From assembly GCA_020438865.1 (NCBI GenBank), contig JAGQTU010000001.1, positions 69,040 to 133,039 of the forward strand: a stretch of 64,000 nt of DNA, written 5' to 3'. The notes beneath the pieces are model-generated. The model searched no databases, was not told the origin of the DNA, and worked only from the letters and a program-made list of their open reading frames with translations. Origin of the DNA: Mycobacterium sp. (GTDB lineage: Bacteria; Actinomycetota; Actinomycetes; Mycobacteriales; Mycobacteriaceae). The position numbers and the translations under genes are program-made. Positions 8,335 through 16,693 of this stretch are shown here, piece after piece; positions within the stretch are counted from its first letter, which is position 1; each line of letters opens with the position of its first letter.

Positions 8335-9299
8335 TTCTGCACCGGCCCCTGGGTCTCCTCCTCGGCCCCGCCGGCGGTGGCCGGATGCACGATCGCCTCG
8401 ACCATCGGCGGGTTGTCGGCCGGGGTGACGATGCCGGCCCGCAGCAGCGCGGCCACGACCAGCAGGCGCAGCCGCCGGCCCGCCTCGAACTGCTTACCGG
8501 GCAGCGTGCGGGCCACCATCCGCAGGTTCACGGTCTCCAGTTCGATGCTCTCCACACCCATCAGCTGCGGCTTGTCCAGCAGCAGTTCCTTGAGTTCGGA
8601 ATCGTCCATCGCCCGGTCGCAGACCGAGTGCAGCACGTCGTTGACCTTGTTCAGGTCGGCGGTGGTGGGCACCGGGATGTCGATCACGGCGCGGGCCCAG
8701 TCCTTGGACAGGTTCAGCGACTTCATGATCTGGCCGTTGGGGATGGTGTACATCTCGCCCTCGGCGGTGCGCAGTTTGGTGACCCGCAGGGTGACGTCCT
8801 CGACGGTGCCCATCGCGTCGTTCGACGAGCCCAGCGTCAGCTCCACCAGGTCACCGAAGCCGTACTGCTTCTCGGTGATGATGAAGAACCCGGACAGCAG
8901 GTCCTGCACGATGCGCTGGGCGCCGAAGCCCAGGGCGGCGCCCAGCACGGCCGCCGGCGCCACCAGCGAACTGACCGGGATCGCCAGGATGTCGGTGACC
9001 TCGACGGCCACCATCACCGCCAGCAGCGCGATCGCCACGTAGGAGATCACCGACGCGACGGCCTGCCGGTGCTTGGCGCTCTCGCTGCGGACGAGGGCGT
9101 CACTCTGCCGGAAGTCGGCGTCGATGCGGCGGCTGATCCGCTGGGCCGCCCAGTTGATGAACCGGGCCGCCAGCAGACCGCCTATCAGCAGCAGCGCGAT
9201 GCGCAGGCCGCGGGTCAGGATCCATTCTCCGATATCGCCGTGCCAGAAGTCGTGCCAGCGGCCGGCCCATGGGCTGGCGAGAAAACTATTCGTCGTCAT
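8331..9299 (-). CDS. MscS-family mechanosensitive ion channel
   Basis: 322 residues. Helices near 26-46 and 92-112 precede the pore helix and beta domain. Characteristic MscS pore-lining and beta-domain text is present ([28 protein letters not shown], written here as a family match around residues 115-142; then [12 protein letters not shown] and [11 protein letters not shown]). It releases solutes under hypo-osmotic stress. ATG 9299 gives [11 protein letters not shown] and overlaps the prfB end by 14 bp; the longer open frame upstream is a prfB shadow. It corresponds in position to Rv3104c. Confidence 0.86.
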   Translation of the reverse strand: MTTNSFLASPWAGRWHDFWHGDIGEWILTRGLRIALLLIGGLLAARFINWAAQRISRRIDADFRQSDALVRSESAKHRQAVASVISYVAIALLAVMVAVEVTDILAIPVSSLVAPAAVLGAALGFGAQRIVQDLLSGFFIITEKQYGFGDLVELTLGSSNDAMGTVEDVTLRVTKLRTAEGEMYTIPNGQIMKSLNLSKDWARAVIDIPVPTTADLNKVNDVLHSVCDRAMDDSELKELLLDKPQLMGVESIELETVNLRMVARTLPGKQFEAGRRLRLLVVAALLRAGIVTPADNPPMVEAIVHPATAGGAEEETQGPVQK

Positions 9300-10395
9300 C
9301 ACGTCGATTGCGCCACCGGATTCCCGCCTCGAGGAACCCGTCGATGTCCCCATCCAGTACCGCCGCAGGATTGCCGACCTCGTAGTCGGTTCGCAGATCC
9401 TTGACCATTTGGTAGGGGTGCAGAACGTAGGAGCGCATCTGGTTGCCCCAGGAACTGCCGCCGTCACCCTTGAGGGCATCCATCTCGGCGCGTTCCTCCT
9501 GGCGCTTGCGTTCCAGGAGCTTGGCCTGGAGCACGCGCATCGCGGAGACCTTGTTCTGCAGCTGCGACTTCTCGTTCTGGCAGGTCACGACAATACCGGT
9601 CGGGATGTGGGTGAGTCGAACCGCCGAGTCGGTGGTGTTCACCGACTGGCCGCCCGGACCACTGGAGCGGTAGACGTCCACCCGCACGTCGGTCTCGGGA
9701 ATCTCGATGTGGTCGGTGGTCTCGGTGACCGGCAGGACCTCGACTTCCGCGAAGGAGGTCTGGCGGCGGTTCTGGTTGTCGAACGGGCTGATCCGCACCA
9801 GCCGGTGAGTGCCCTGCTCCACCGAGAGGTTGCCGTAGGCGAACGGCGCGTGCACCGCGAACGTCGCGCTCTTGATGCCCGCCTCTTCGGCGTAGGAGGT
9901 GTCGAACACCTCGACCGGGTACTTGTGCTGCTCGGCCCAGCGGATGTACATCCGCATCAGCATCTCGGCCCAGTCGGCGGCGTCCACCCCGCCGGCCCCG
10001 GAGCGGATCGTCACCAGCGCCTCACGCTCGTCGTACTCGCCGGAGAGCAGGGTGCGGACCTCCATGGCCTCGACGTCGGCCTGCAGGGATTTCAGCTCGG
10101 CGTCGGCCTCGGCCAGGGCTTCGGCGCCGCCTTCCTCGTCGGCCAGCTCGTAGAGCACCGGCAGGTCGTCGAGGCGCCGGCGCAGGCCCTCGACGCGGCG
10201 CAATTCGCCCTGGGCGTGGGAGAGCTCGCTGGTGACGCGCTGGGCGTGGCTCTGGTCGTCCCAGAGCTTGGGATCGGCGGCCTCGTGCTCGAGCTTCTGG
10301 ATCTTGGCGCGCAGACCGTCGATGTCGAGCACCCGCTCCACCGTGGTCAGGGTGGTGTCGAGGGCGGCGATATCAGACTGTCGATCGAGGTCCAC
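9286..10395 (-). CDS. prfB: peptide chain release factor 2
   Basis: 369 residues, class-I release factor for UGA and UAA. The codon-recognition tripeptide SPF is at 203-205 and the peptidyl-tRNA hydrolysis motif GGQ at 248-250 ([17 protein letters not shown]). The N-terminal coiled-coil domain covers about residues 25-110. The frame is continuous, so there is no programmed +1 frameshift of the E. coli type. The GTG start at 10395 lies 8 nt after a TAACGT hexamer, suggesting a leaderless message. It heads a minus-strand set with the MscS and Pro-rich genes. Confidence 0.97.
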   Translation of the reverse strand: MDLDRQSDIAALDTTLTTVERVLDIDGLRAKIQKLEHEAADPKLWDDQSHAQRVTSELSHAQGELRRVEGLRRRLDDLPVLYELADEEGGAEALAEADAELKSLQADVEAMEVRTLLSGEYDEREALVTIRSGAGGVDAADWAEMLMRMYIRWAEQHKYPVEVFDTSYAEEAGIKSATFAVHAPFAYGNLSVEQGTHRLVRISPFDNQNRRQTSFAEVEVLPVTETTDHIEIPETDVRVDVYRSSGPGGQSVNTTDSAVRLTHIPTGIVVTCQNEKSQLQNKVSAMRVLQAKLLERKRQEERAEMDALKGDGGSSWGNQMRSYVLHPYQMVKDLRTDYEVGNPAAVLDGDIDGFLEAGIRWRNRRDDDE

Positions 10396-10409
10396 GGGTG
10401 CTCACGTTA
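10396..10409 (-). promoter_or_regulatory. -10 promoter element for prfB, near-leaderless
   Basis: TAACGT at 10409-10404 on the minus strand, then eight bases and the GTG start. No convincing -35 element. Confidence 0.45.
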
Positions 10410-10497
10410 CCGGCGCAAGCTCGCGTGCCGGCGGGGCAGACGCGTTTACCATCAGTTCTGTAGCCACGCGGCCTGGAGCCCGACAGAAAGCTGGGGA

Positions 10498-11865
10498 ATG
10501 CGTCCGTACTTTGTTGCGATCGTCGGTGCAGGTCCCTCCGGGTATTACGCGGCGGCCTCGCTGCTGAAGTTCGCCGACGGGTCGGTGGCCGGCGGCGGCC
10601 CCGACATCCGCGTCGACATGCTGGAGATGCTGCCCACCCCGTGGGGCCTGGTGCGCTCCGGCGTGGCGCCGGACCACCCGAAGATCAAGTCGATCAGCAA
10701 GGCGTTCGAGAAGACCTCCCTGGACCCGCGGTTCCGGTTCTTCGGCAACATCGCCGTGGGCCGGCACGTGCAGGCCGACGAACTGGCCGCGCGCTACGAC
10801 GCCGTCGTCTACGCCGTCGGCGCGCAGTCCGACCGGGCGCTGAACATCCCCGGGGAGGAACTGCCGGGCAGCGTGGCGGCGGTCGACTTCGTCGGCTGGT
10901 ACAACGCGCACCCGCATTTCGAGGAGATGGCGCCCGATATCTCCAGCGGCCGCGCGGTCGTGGTGGGCGTCGGCAACGTCGCCCTGGACGTGGCGCGGAT
11001 TCTGGTGACCGATCCCGACGTGCTGGCCAACACCGACATCGCCGACCACGCGCTGGAGATGCTGCACGCCCGCGGGGTCGAGGAGGTGGTCATCATCGGG
11101 CGCCGCGGCCCGCTGCAGTCCACCTTCACCACCCTGGAGCTGCGCGAACTCGGTGAGCTCGAGGGGGTGGACGTCGTGGTGGACCCCGGCGATCTGGCCG
11201 ACATCACCGACGAGGACGCCGAGGCCGCGGGTCGCCTCGCCGCGGCCAATATGAAGGTGCTGCGCGACTACGCCGCCCGCGAGCATTCGCCCGGGCAGCG
11301 GCGCATCGTGTTCCGGTTCCGCACTTCGCCGATCGAGATCCGCGGGCGGGAGCGGGTGGAGTCGATCGTGCTCGGGGTGAACGAGCTGGCGACCGATGAC
11401 AGCGGCCGGGTGGTGGCCCGCGACACCGGCGAGCGCGAGGAACTGCCCGCCCAGCTCGTGGTGCGCGCGGTCGGCTATCGCGGGGTGCGGATCCCGGGCC
11501 TGCCGTTCGACGAGGGCGCCGGCGTCATCCCGCACTCGGAGGGCCGGGTCTTCGATGCCCCGCGCACCTACGTCGCGGGCTGGATCAAGCGCGGTCCGTC
11601 CGGGGTGATCGGTACCAACAAGAAGGACTCGCAGGACACCGTCGACACCCTGGTCGCCGACCTGGCCGGGGCCTCGCTGCGCGAGGTCTCAGCGGATTAC
11701 GCCGAGGAGCTGGTGCGGTGGCTGTTGGACCGCCAGCCCGCGCTGGTCACCGACGACCACTGGCAGCTGATCGACGCCCACGAGCGCTCGGCGGGCGAGC
11801 CGCACGGGCGGCCGCGGGTGAAGCTGGCCAGCGTGGCCGAACTGCTGCGGATCGGGCACGGCTGA
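10498..11865 (+). CDS. fprA: NADPH-ferredoxin reductase FprA
   Basis: 455 residues, adrenodoxin-reductase-like flavoprotein that passes electrons from NADPH to ferredoxins serving P450s and other redox enzymes. FAD-binding GAGPSGYYAA is at about residues 9-18. The NADP domain has VGVGNVALDVARIL near 160, and the sequence WIKRGPSGVIGTNKKDS that closes the FAD site is near 360. ATG 10498 reproduces the M. tuberculosis FprA N-terminus (MRPYYIAIVG-like) and length (456). The long open frame upstream is a prfB shadow. It is divergent from prfB; a TACCAT at 10446-10451 may be its -10. Confidence 0.96.
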   Translation: MRPYFVAIVGAGPSGYYAAASLLKFADGSVAGGGPDIRVDMLEMLPTPWGLVRSGVAPDHPKIKSISKAFEKTSLDPRFRFFGNIAVGRHVQADELAARYDAVVYAVGAQSDRALNIPGEELPGSVAAVDFVGWYNAHPHFEEMAPDISSGRAVVVGVGNVALDVARILVTDPDVLANTDIADHALEMLHARGVEEVVIIGRRGPLQSTFTTLELRELGELEGVDVVVDPGDLADITDEDAEAAGRLAAANMKVLRDYAAREHSPGQRRIVFRFRTSPIEIRGRERVESIVLGVNELATDDSGRVVARDTGEREELPAQLVVRAVGYRGVRIPGLPFDEGAGVIPHSEGRVFDAPRTYVAGWIKRGPSGVIGTNKKDSQDTVDTLVADLAGASLREVSADYAEELVRWLLDRQPALVTDDHWQLIDAHERSAGEPHGRPRVKLASVAELLRIGHG

Positions 11866-11887
11866 GCGGTCGGCAGGGTCTGTCGCC

Positions 11888-11942
11888 GAGTGTGCAATCC
11901 GATACGCCGCCCGCGGCGTGTCGCGGATGAAACCGCACACTC
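11888..11942. terminator. long imperfect hairpin between convergent genes
   Basis: Outer arms GAGTGTGC (11888-11895) and GCACACTC (11935-11942) enclose an inner stem GATACGCCGC (11901-11910) / GCGGCGTGTC (11913-11922) with one G-T pair. It lies between the fprA stop and the stop of the convergent gene at 11962, so a bidirectional terminator without a U-tract is likely. Confidence 0.55.
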
Positions 11943-11961
11943 AGATGGCGGGTGGGCCGGT

Positions 11962-12279
11962 CTACTGCGGCGGGGCGAAGTTCCAGTTGTCCGGGTTCTT
12001 CGGCGAGTAGACGACGGGAATCAGCTGCCCCATCGTGGGCCAGCTGTCGACGTCGACGGCCATGCGCTGATAGACCACGTGCTCGTCGACCGTGGGCCCG
12101 TTGATGACCCCGCTGATCGTGACGAACTGCTGCCCGGTGGCATCGGGGCGCGGGCTGACCCCGGTGACGAGCAGGGTGCCCTGCAGCGCCTCACCGCGCG
12201 GGCCGCGGCGCATGAAGCGCGGCCCCAACACAAGCACCAGCGCGCCGATGATCAGCAACAGCACCGCGAATTCCCACAT
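11962..12279 (-). CDS. conserved small membrane-anchored protein
   Basis: 105 residues. One N-terminal transmembrane segment (about 3-20, [18 protein letters not shown]) and then a basic patch FMRRGPRG. The remaining 75 residues form a soluble domain with strand-like text ([23 protein letters not shown], part quoted, and [13 protein letters not shown]), resembling the small beta domains of DUF3592-like envelope proteins. No catalytic motif is seen. ATG 12279 follows a TACCAT hexamer by 6 nt, so the mRNA should be leaderless. It is divergent from hisN by only 23 bp. Confidence 0.75.
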   Translation of the reverse strand: MWEFAVLLLIIGALVLVLGPRFMRRGPRGEALQGTLLVTGVSPRPDATGQQFVTISGVINGPTVDEHVVYQRMAVDVDSWPTMGQLIPVVYSPKNPDNWNFAPPQ

Positions 12280-12302
12280 GCCGACATGGTAGGACTGCAG
12301 CC
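12280..12302. promoter_or_regulatory. overlapping divergent leaderless promoters (11962 gene / hisN)
   Basis: In a 23-bp gap, minus-strand TACCAT (12291-12286) sits 6 nt before ATG 12279, and plus-strand TAGGAC (12290-12295) sits 7 nt before ATG 12303. The two hexamers share two base pairs. The minus -10 is good; the plus one lacks the final T and is weaker. Confidence 0.45.
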
Positions 12303-13094
12303 ATGGGCGGCGAGCGGATGCGGGCAGACCTCGAGGTGGCGCTGGAACTCGCGCAGCGCGCCGACGCGATCACGCTCGACCGGTTCGGCGCCCTGGATCT
12401 GCGGATCGACACCAAGCCGGACCTGACGCCGGTCACCGACGCCGACGAAGCCGTCGAGGCCGACCTGCGCGCCGTCCTGGCCCGCGAGCGCCCCGACGAC
12501 CGGGTCCTCGGTGAGGAGTACGGCGGGGCGGCGGCGTTCAGCGGCCGGCAATGGGTGATCGACCCCATCGACGGCACCAAGAACTTCGTACGCGGGGTCC
12601 CGGTGTGGGCCAGCCTGATCGCACTGCTCGAGGACGGAGTGCCGGTGGTCGGCGTCGTCAGCGCGCCGGCGCTCAACCGCCGATGGTGGGCCGCCGCCGG
12701 CCTGGGTGCCTTCGCCGCCGTCGGCGGCGCCGCGCCGCGCAGACTGTCGGTGTCCGCGGTGGCCGAACTGAGCTCGGCCAGCCTGTCGTTCTCCAGCCTG
12801 TCCGGATGGGCCGACCTCGGACGCCGCGACGCCTTCATCGGCCTCACCGACGCGGTGTGGCGGGTGCGGGGCTACGGCGACTTCTTCTCGTACTGCCTGG
12901 TGGCCGAGGGCGCCGTCGACATCGCCGCCGAACCCGAGGTGAAGCTCTGGGATCTGGCCCCGCTGGACATCCTGATCCGGGAGGCAGGCGGCGCGTTCAC
13001 CGGTCTAAACGGCTCACCCGGGCCGCACGGCGGCACGGCGGTGGCGACCAATGGCCTGCTGCACGACAAGGTGCTCGCCCGACTCGCCGTATGA
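12303..13094 (+). CDS. hisN: histidinol-phosphatase HisN (inositol-monophosphatase fold)
   Basis: 263 residues. Mg-dependent phosphatase that converts L-histidinol phosphate to histidinol in actinobacteria. Metal-site motifs are GEEYGG (about 67-72), [12 protein letters not shown] (about 84-95) and [15 protein letters not shown] (near 217). [22 protein letters not shown] and the C-terminal [11 protein letters not shown] match what I remember of Rv3137, experimentally HisN. ATG 12303 is used; ATG 12318 ([11 protein letters not shown]) would also fit. It lies away from the other his genes, as in M. tuberculosis. Confidence 0.9.
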   Translation: MGGERMRADLEVALELAQRADAITLDRFGALDLRIDTKPDLTPVTDADEAVEADLRAVLARERPDDRVLGEEYGGAAAFSGRQWVIDPIDGTKNFVRGVPVWASLIALLEDGVPVVGVVSAPALNRRWWAAAGLGAFAAVGGAAPRRLSVSAVAELSSASLSFSSLSGWADLGRRDAFIGLTDAVWRVRGYGDFFSYCLVAEGAVDIAAEPEVKLWDLAPLDILIREAGGAFTGLNGSPGPHGGTAVATNGLLHDKVLARLAV

Positions 13095-13117
13095 CGCGGC
13101 TAACCGGACCGACGTAC

Positions 13118-13133
13118 CTTACTCCAGAGTAAG
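13118..13133. promoter_or_regulatory. palindromic operator overlapping the fadE24 promoter
   Basis: CTTACTC-CA-GAGTAAG is a 16-bp element with perfect 7-bp arms. It overlaps a good -10 hexamer, TAAGAT at 13130-13135, so a bound dimer would block transcription of fadE24-fadE23. TetR-type fatty-acid repressors use sites of this size. The cognate regulator is not encoded next to it. Confidence 0.65.
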
Positions 13134-13188
13134 ATAGGCCGGGAACGCATTCGATCAGCACCGCCCACCCATCGATGAGGCTGCCGTC

Positions 13189-14571
13189 ATGCCCGAGACC
13201 CGTCCGCCCAAGCCGCGCAGCGCGCGGGCCCGCGACAGCGCAGTGGGCCAGTACCGCCACAAGCGGTCCATCACCGACATCGGCCTGGCCATGCTGACCC
13301 CGCTGGTCGGCCGCGAGTTCCTGGACCGCTACCACCTCCGCGACCCGCTCAACCGGGGCCTCAAGTACGGGGTCAAGCAGGTGTTCTCCGCGGCGGGCGC
13401 CTCCACCCGCCAGTTCAAGAAGGTCCAGGGGGTCGGCAAGCCGCCGACCCGGCTGGCCGCCGGCGGCGCCGACTACTTCGACCTCACCCCCGATGACGAC
13501 CAGAAGATGATCGTCGACACGGTCGGCGAGTTCGCCGAGGAGATCCTGCGCCCGGCGGCGCGGGACGCCGACGCGGCGGCGACCTACCCGGCGGACCTGA
13601 TCGGCAAGGCCGCCGAACTCGGCATCACCGCGATCAACGTGCCGGAGGACTTCGACGGCATCGCCGAACACCGCTCGACGGTCACCAACGCGTTGGTGGC
13701 CGAGGCGCTGGCCTACGGCGACATGGGATTGGCGCTGCCGATCCTGGCCCCCGGCGGCGTCGCCTCGGCGCTCACCCACTGGGGCAGCGCCGACCAGCAG
13801 GCCACCTATCTCGCCGAGTTCGCCGGCCAGAATGTGCCACAGGCGTGTGTCGCGATCGCCGAACCGCACCCACTGTTCGACCCGACCGCACTGCGGACCA
13901 CTGCGGTGCGCACGCCGAGCGGATACCGCCTGGACGGGGTCAAGTCGCTGGTGCCCGCCGCCGCGGAGGCCGAATTGTTCATCGTCGCAGCACAACTCAA
14001 CGGCAGGCCGGCGTTGTTCATCGTGGAGGCGGCCACCGCGGGCCTGACCGTCCGAGCCGACCCGAGCATGGGCATCCGGGCGGCGGCGCTCGGGCAGGTT
14101 GAGTTGGACAAGGTGTCGGTGCCGTTGTCGGCGCGACTCGGCGAGGACGAGGCATCCGACGCGGACTACTCCGAGGCGATCGCGCTGTCCCGGCTCGGCT
14201 GGGCCGCCCTGGCGGTCGGCGCCTCGCACGCCGTGCTGGACTACGTGATCCCCTACGTCAAGGAACGGGAAGCCTTCGGCGAACCCGTCGCCCGCCGCCA
14301 GGCCGTGGCGTTCATGTGCGCCAACATCGCCATCGAGCTCGACGGCCTGCGGCTGATCACCTGGCGCGGCGCGGCCCGCGCCGAACACGGCCTGCCGTTC
14401 GCGCGGGAGGCCGCGCTGGCCAAGAAGCTCGGCACCGACAAGGGCATGCAGATCGGGCTGGACGGCGTCCAGCTGCTGGGCGGCCACGGCTACACCAAGG
14501 AGCACCCGGTAGAACGCTGGTACCGCGATCTGCGGGCCATCGGCGTCGCCGAGGGCGTCCTGGTCCTCTGA
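13189..14571 (+). CDS. fadE24: acyl-CoA dehydrogenase FadE24-like
   Basis: 460 residues of acyl-CoA dehydrogenase fold. A 100-residue N-terminal extension (DIGLAMLTPLVGREFLDRYHLRD, partly quoted) precedes the helical domain. Middle-domain text is VELDKVSVPLSARLGEDE, and the C-terminal helical text is KKLGTDKGMQIGLDGVQLLGGHGYTKEHP. The protein ends at AEGVLVL, exactly where other family members have the catalytic Glu loop and a further helix. It resembles Rv3139 and is followed 24 nt later by fadE23. A heteromeric FadE23-FadE24 enzyme is likely by analogy with other mycobacterial FadE pairs. A palindromic operator covers its promoter. Confidence 0.88.
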   Translation: MPETRPPKPRSARARDSAVGQYRHKRSITDIGLAMLTPLVGREFLDRYHLRDPLNRGLKYGVKQVFSAAGASTRQFKKVQGVGKPPTRLAAGGADYFDLTPDDDQKMIVDTVGEFAEEILRPAARDADAAATYPADLIGKAAELGITAINVPEDFDGIAEHRSTVTNALVAEALAYGDMGLALPILAPGGVASALTHWGSADQQATYLAEFAGQNVPQACVAIAEPHPLFDPTALRTTAVRTPSGYRLDGVKSLVPAAAEAELFIVAAQLNGRPALFIVEAATAGLTVRADPSMGIRAAALGQVELDKVSVPLSARLGEDEASDADYSEAIALSRLGWAALAVGASHAVLDYVIPYVKEREAFGEPVARRQAVAFMCANIAIELDGLRLITWRGAARAEHGLPFAREAALAKKLGTDKGMQIGLDGVQLLGGHGYTKEHPVERWYRDLRAIGVAEGVLVL

Positions 14572-14595
14572 ATCCCGACTAGCGGAAGTCGTTTC

Positions 14596-15810
14596 ATGGC
14601 AATCAATCTGGAAATGCCGCGCAAGCTGGAAGCCGTCATCGAGAAGGCCCACCAGGGCGCCGCGGAGATGCTGCGCCCGATCTCGCGCAAGTACGACCTG
14701 GCCGAGCACGCCTACCCCGTCGAGCTCGACACCCTGGCCACGCTGTTCGAGGGCATCTCGGAGGCCAACACCATCTCGTTCGCCGGTACCGAGGCGTTCC
14801 GCGACAGCGACCAGGGCCCGAAGGGAAACATCAACGGCGGCAACATGTCCGCCTTGCTCAACGCGCTGGAGATCGCCTGGGGTGACATCGCCCTGCTGCT
14901 GTCGGTTCCCCGTCAGGGGCTGGGCAATGCCGCGATCTCCGGGGTCGCGACCGACGAACAGCTCGAGCGGCTGGGTCGTAACGTCTGGGCCGCCATGGCG
15001 ATCACCGAACCGTCGTTCGGCTCGGACTCGGCGGCGGTGTCGACCACGGCGGTGCTCGACGGCGACGAGTACGTGATCAACGGCGAGAAGATCTACGTCA
15101 CCGCCGGATCGCGGGCGACCCACATCGTGGTGTGGGCGACGCTGGACAAGTCGAAGGGCCGCGCGGCGATCAAGTCGTTCATCGTCCCGCGTGAGCATCC
15201 GGGCGTCACCGTCGAGCGGCTCGAACACAAGCTCGGCATCAAGGCCTCCGACACCGCGGCGATCCGCTTCGACAACGTCCGCATCCCGATCCAGAACCTG
15301 CTCGGCAGCCCGGACATCGAGGTGGAGAAGGGTTTCGCCGGGGTCATGGAGACCTTCGACAACACCCGCCCGATCGTAGCGGCGATGGCCGTCGGGGTGG
15401 CCCGCGCCGCCCTCGAGGAGTTGCGGACGATCCTCACCGAGGCCGGGGTGGAGATCTCCTACGACAAGCCCGCGCACGCGCAGAGCGCGCCGGCCGCGGA
15501 GTTCCTGCGCCTGGAGGCCGACTGGGAGGCCGGCTACCTGCTGACCGTGCGCTCGGCGTGGCAGGCCGACAACGGCATCCCGAACTCCAAGGAGGCCTCG
15601 ATGGGGAAGGCCAAGGCCGCCCGGGTGGCCAGCGACATCACGCTGAAGGCGGTCGAGATGGCCGGTACCACCGGCTATTCCGAGCAGACGCTGCTGGAGA
15701 AGTGGGCGCGTGATTCGAAGATCCTGGACATCTTCGAGGGCACCCAGCAGATCCAGCAGCTGGTGGTGGCCCGCCGGCTGCTCGGGCTGTCGTCGACCGA
15801 GCTGAAGTAG
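14596..15810 (+). CDS. fadE23: acyl-CoA dehydrogenase FadE23-like
   Basis: 404 residues, complete acyl-CoA dehydrogenase that introduces an alpha-beta double bond into an acyl-CoA using FAD. Flavin/substrate motif MAITEPSFGSDSAAVSTTAV (part) is near residues 135-150. RFDNVRIPIQNLLG is in the beta domain, and the catalytic loop is ILDIFEGTQQIQQLVVARRLLG near the end, with the family catalytic Glu. The partner FadE24 lacks the tail after this loop, which supports a complementary pair. They share an operon under the 13118 operator. Its stop abuts the convergent aldo/keto reductase. Confidence 0.9.
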   Translation: MAINLEMPRKLEAVIEKAHQGAAEMLRPISRKYDLAEHAYPVELDTLATLFEGISEANTISFAGTEAFRDSDQGPKGNINGGNMSALLNALEIAWGDIALLLSVPRQGLGNAAISGVATDEQLERLGRNVWAAMAITEPSFGSDSAAVSTTAVLDGDEYVINGEKIYVTAGSRATHIVVWATLDKSKGRAAIKSFIVPREHPGVTVERLEHKLGIKASDTAAIRFDNVRIPIQNLLGSPDIEVEKGFAGVMETFDNTRPIVAAMAVGVARAALEELRTILTEAGVEISYDKPAHAQSAPAAEFLRLEADWEAGYLLTVRSAWQADNGIPNSKEASMGKAKAARVASDITLKAVEMAGTTGYSEQTLLEKWARDSKILDIFEGTQQIQQLVVARRLLGLSSTELK

Positions 15811-16665
15811 TCAGGCCACCACGGTCAGCTCGCGTTGGGTCTCGTCGTCGAGTTCGATGTCGGCGACGGCCAGGTTCTCCTCGAGGTGCGCCGGCGACGA
15901 GGTGCCTGGGATCAGCAGGATGTTGTCGGCGACGTTCAACGTCCACGCCAACGCGATCTGGGCGGGGGTGTAGCCGAGCCGGTGCGCGGTCTCCTCGACG
16001 AGGTGGTGGGTGAGCACCGGGTTGACTTCGTGGAACGCCGAGCCGAGCGGGAAGAACGGCACAAACGGGATGTCATGGGTGACGCACTCGTCCAGCACCG
16101 GCTGCGAGGAGCGGTCGAGAAGGTTGAACGGGTTTTGCACACAGGCGATCTCGGTGATCTCCAGGGCGTGCAGCAGCTGCTCATAGCTGACATTGCTCAG
16201 CCCGATGCCGCCGATGAGCCCCTCGTCGCGGGCGGTGATCATCGCCCCGAGCTGGTCGGTGAACAGCTGGTCGGGCTCGTCCTCGCCCAGGACGCGCAGG
16301 TTCACCGCGGCCAGCCGCTCGACCCCGAGGCTGCGCAGGTTGTCCTCGATGCCGGCGCGCAGCCGGTGTGGTTCGGCGTCGGGCAGCCAGCCGCCCTGGT
16401 CGTCGCGTCTGGCACCCACCTTGCTCACCAGCGCGAGGTTCTCCGGGTAGGGGTGCAGGGCCGCGCGGATCAGCTCGTTGGCCACGTCGGGGCCGTAGTA
16501 CTGCGCGGTGTCGATGTGGTCGACGCCCGAGTCGACCGCCCGGCGCAGCACCGCCAACGCCTGGTCGCGATCCCGGGGCGGGCCGAACACACCCGGTCCC
16601 GGCAGCTGCATGGCGCCGAACCCGACGCGGTGGACGTGGTAGCCGGCCAGCGGGAAGCGTTGCAT
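15811..16665 (-). CDS. aldo/keto reductase
   Basis: 284-residue NADPH-dependent (alpha/beta)8 oxidoreductase. The catalytic-tetrad region is DHIDTAQYYGPDVANELI (Asp/Tyr, about residues 44-61), the Lys is in LALVSKVGARRDD, and the C-terminal cofactor motif is LIPGTSSPAHLEENLAV. ATG 16665 (MQRFPLAGYHVHRVGFGAM) is chosen over the longer frame because it begins at the first strand and has a -10 hexamer 7 nt upstream. Substrate unknown. Confidence 0.88.
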   Translation of the reverse strand: MQRFPLAGYHVHRVGFGAMQLPGPGVFGPPRDRDQALAVLRRAVDSGVDHIDTAQYYGPDVANELIRAALHPYPENLALVSKVGARRDDQGGWLPDAEPHRLRAGIEDNLRSLGVERLAAVNLRVLGEDEPDQLFTDQLGAMITARDEGLIGGIGLSNVSYEQLLHALEITEIACVQNPFNLLDRSSQPVLDECVTHDIPFVPFFPLGSAFHEVNPVLTHHLVEETAHRLGYTPAQIALAWTLNVADNILLIPGTSSPAHLEENLAVADIELDDETQRELTVVA

Positions 16666-16678
16666 ACCAACCAGCGTA
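16666..16678 (-). promoter_or_regulatory. leaderless promoter (-10) for the aldo/keto reductase
   Basis: TACGCT (16678-16673, minus strand), seven bases, then ATG 16665. No -35 match. This decides the start codon. Confidence 0.5.
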
Positions 16679-16693
16679 GGCGTGGATGCCGTT

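Noticed and set aside
10300..10395. Programmed +1 frameshift in prfB.
   Set aside because: The reading frame runs uninterrupted from GTG 10395 through SPF and GGQ, and there is no in-frame UGA near codon 26.
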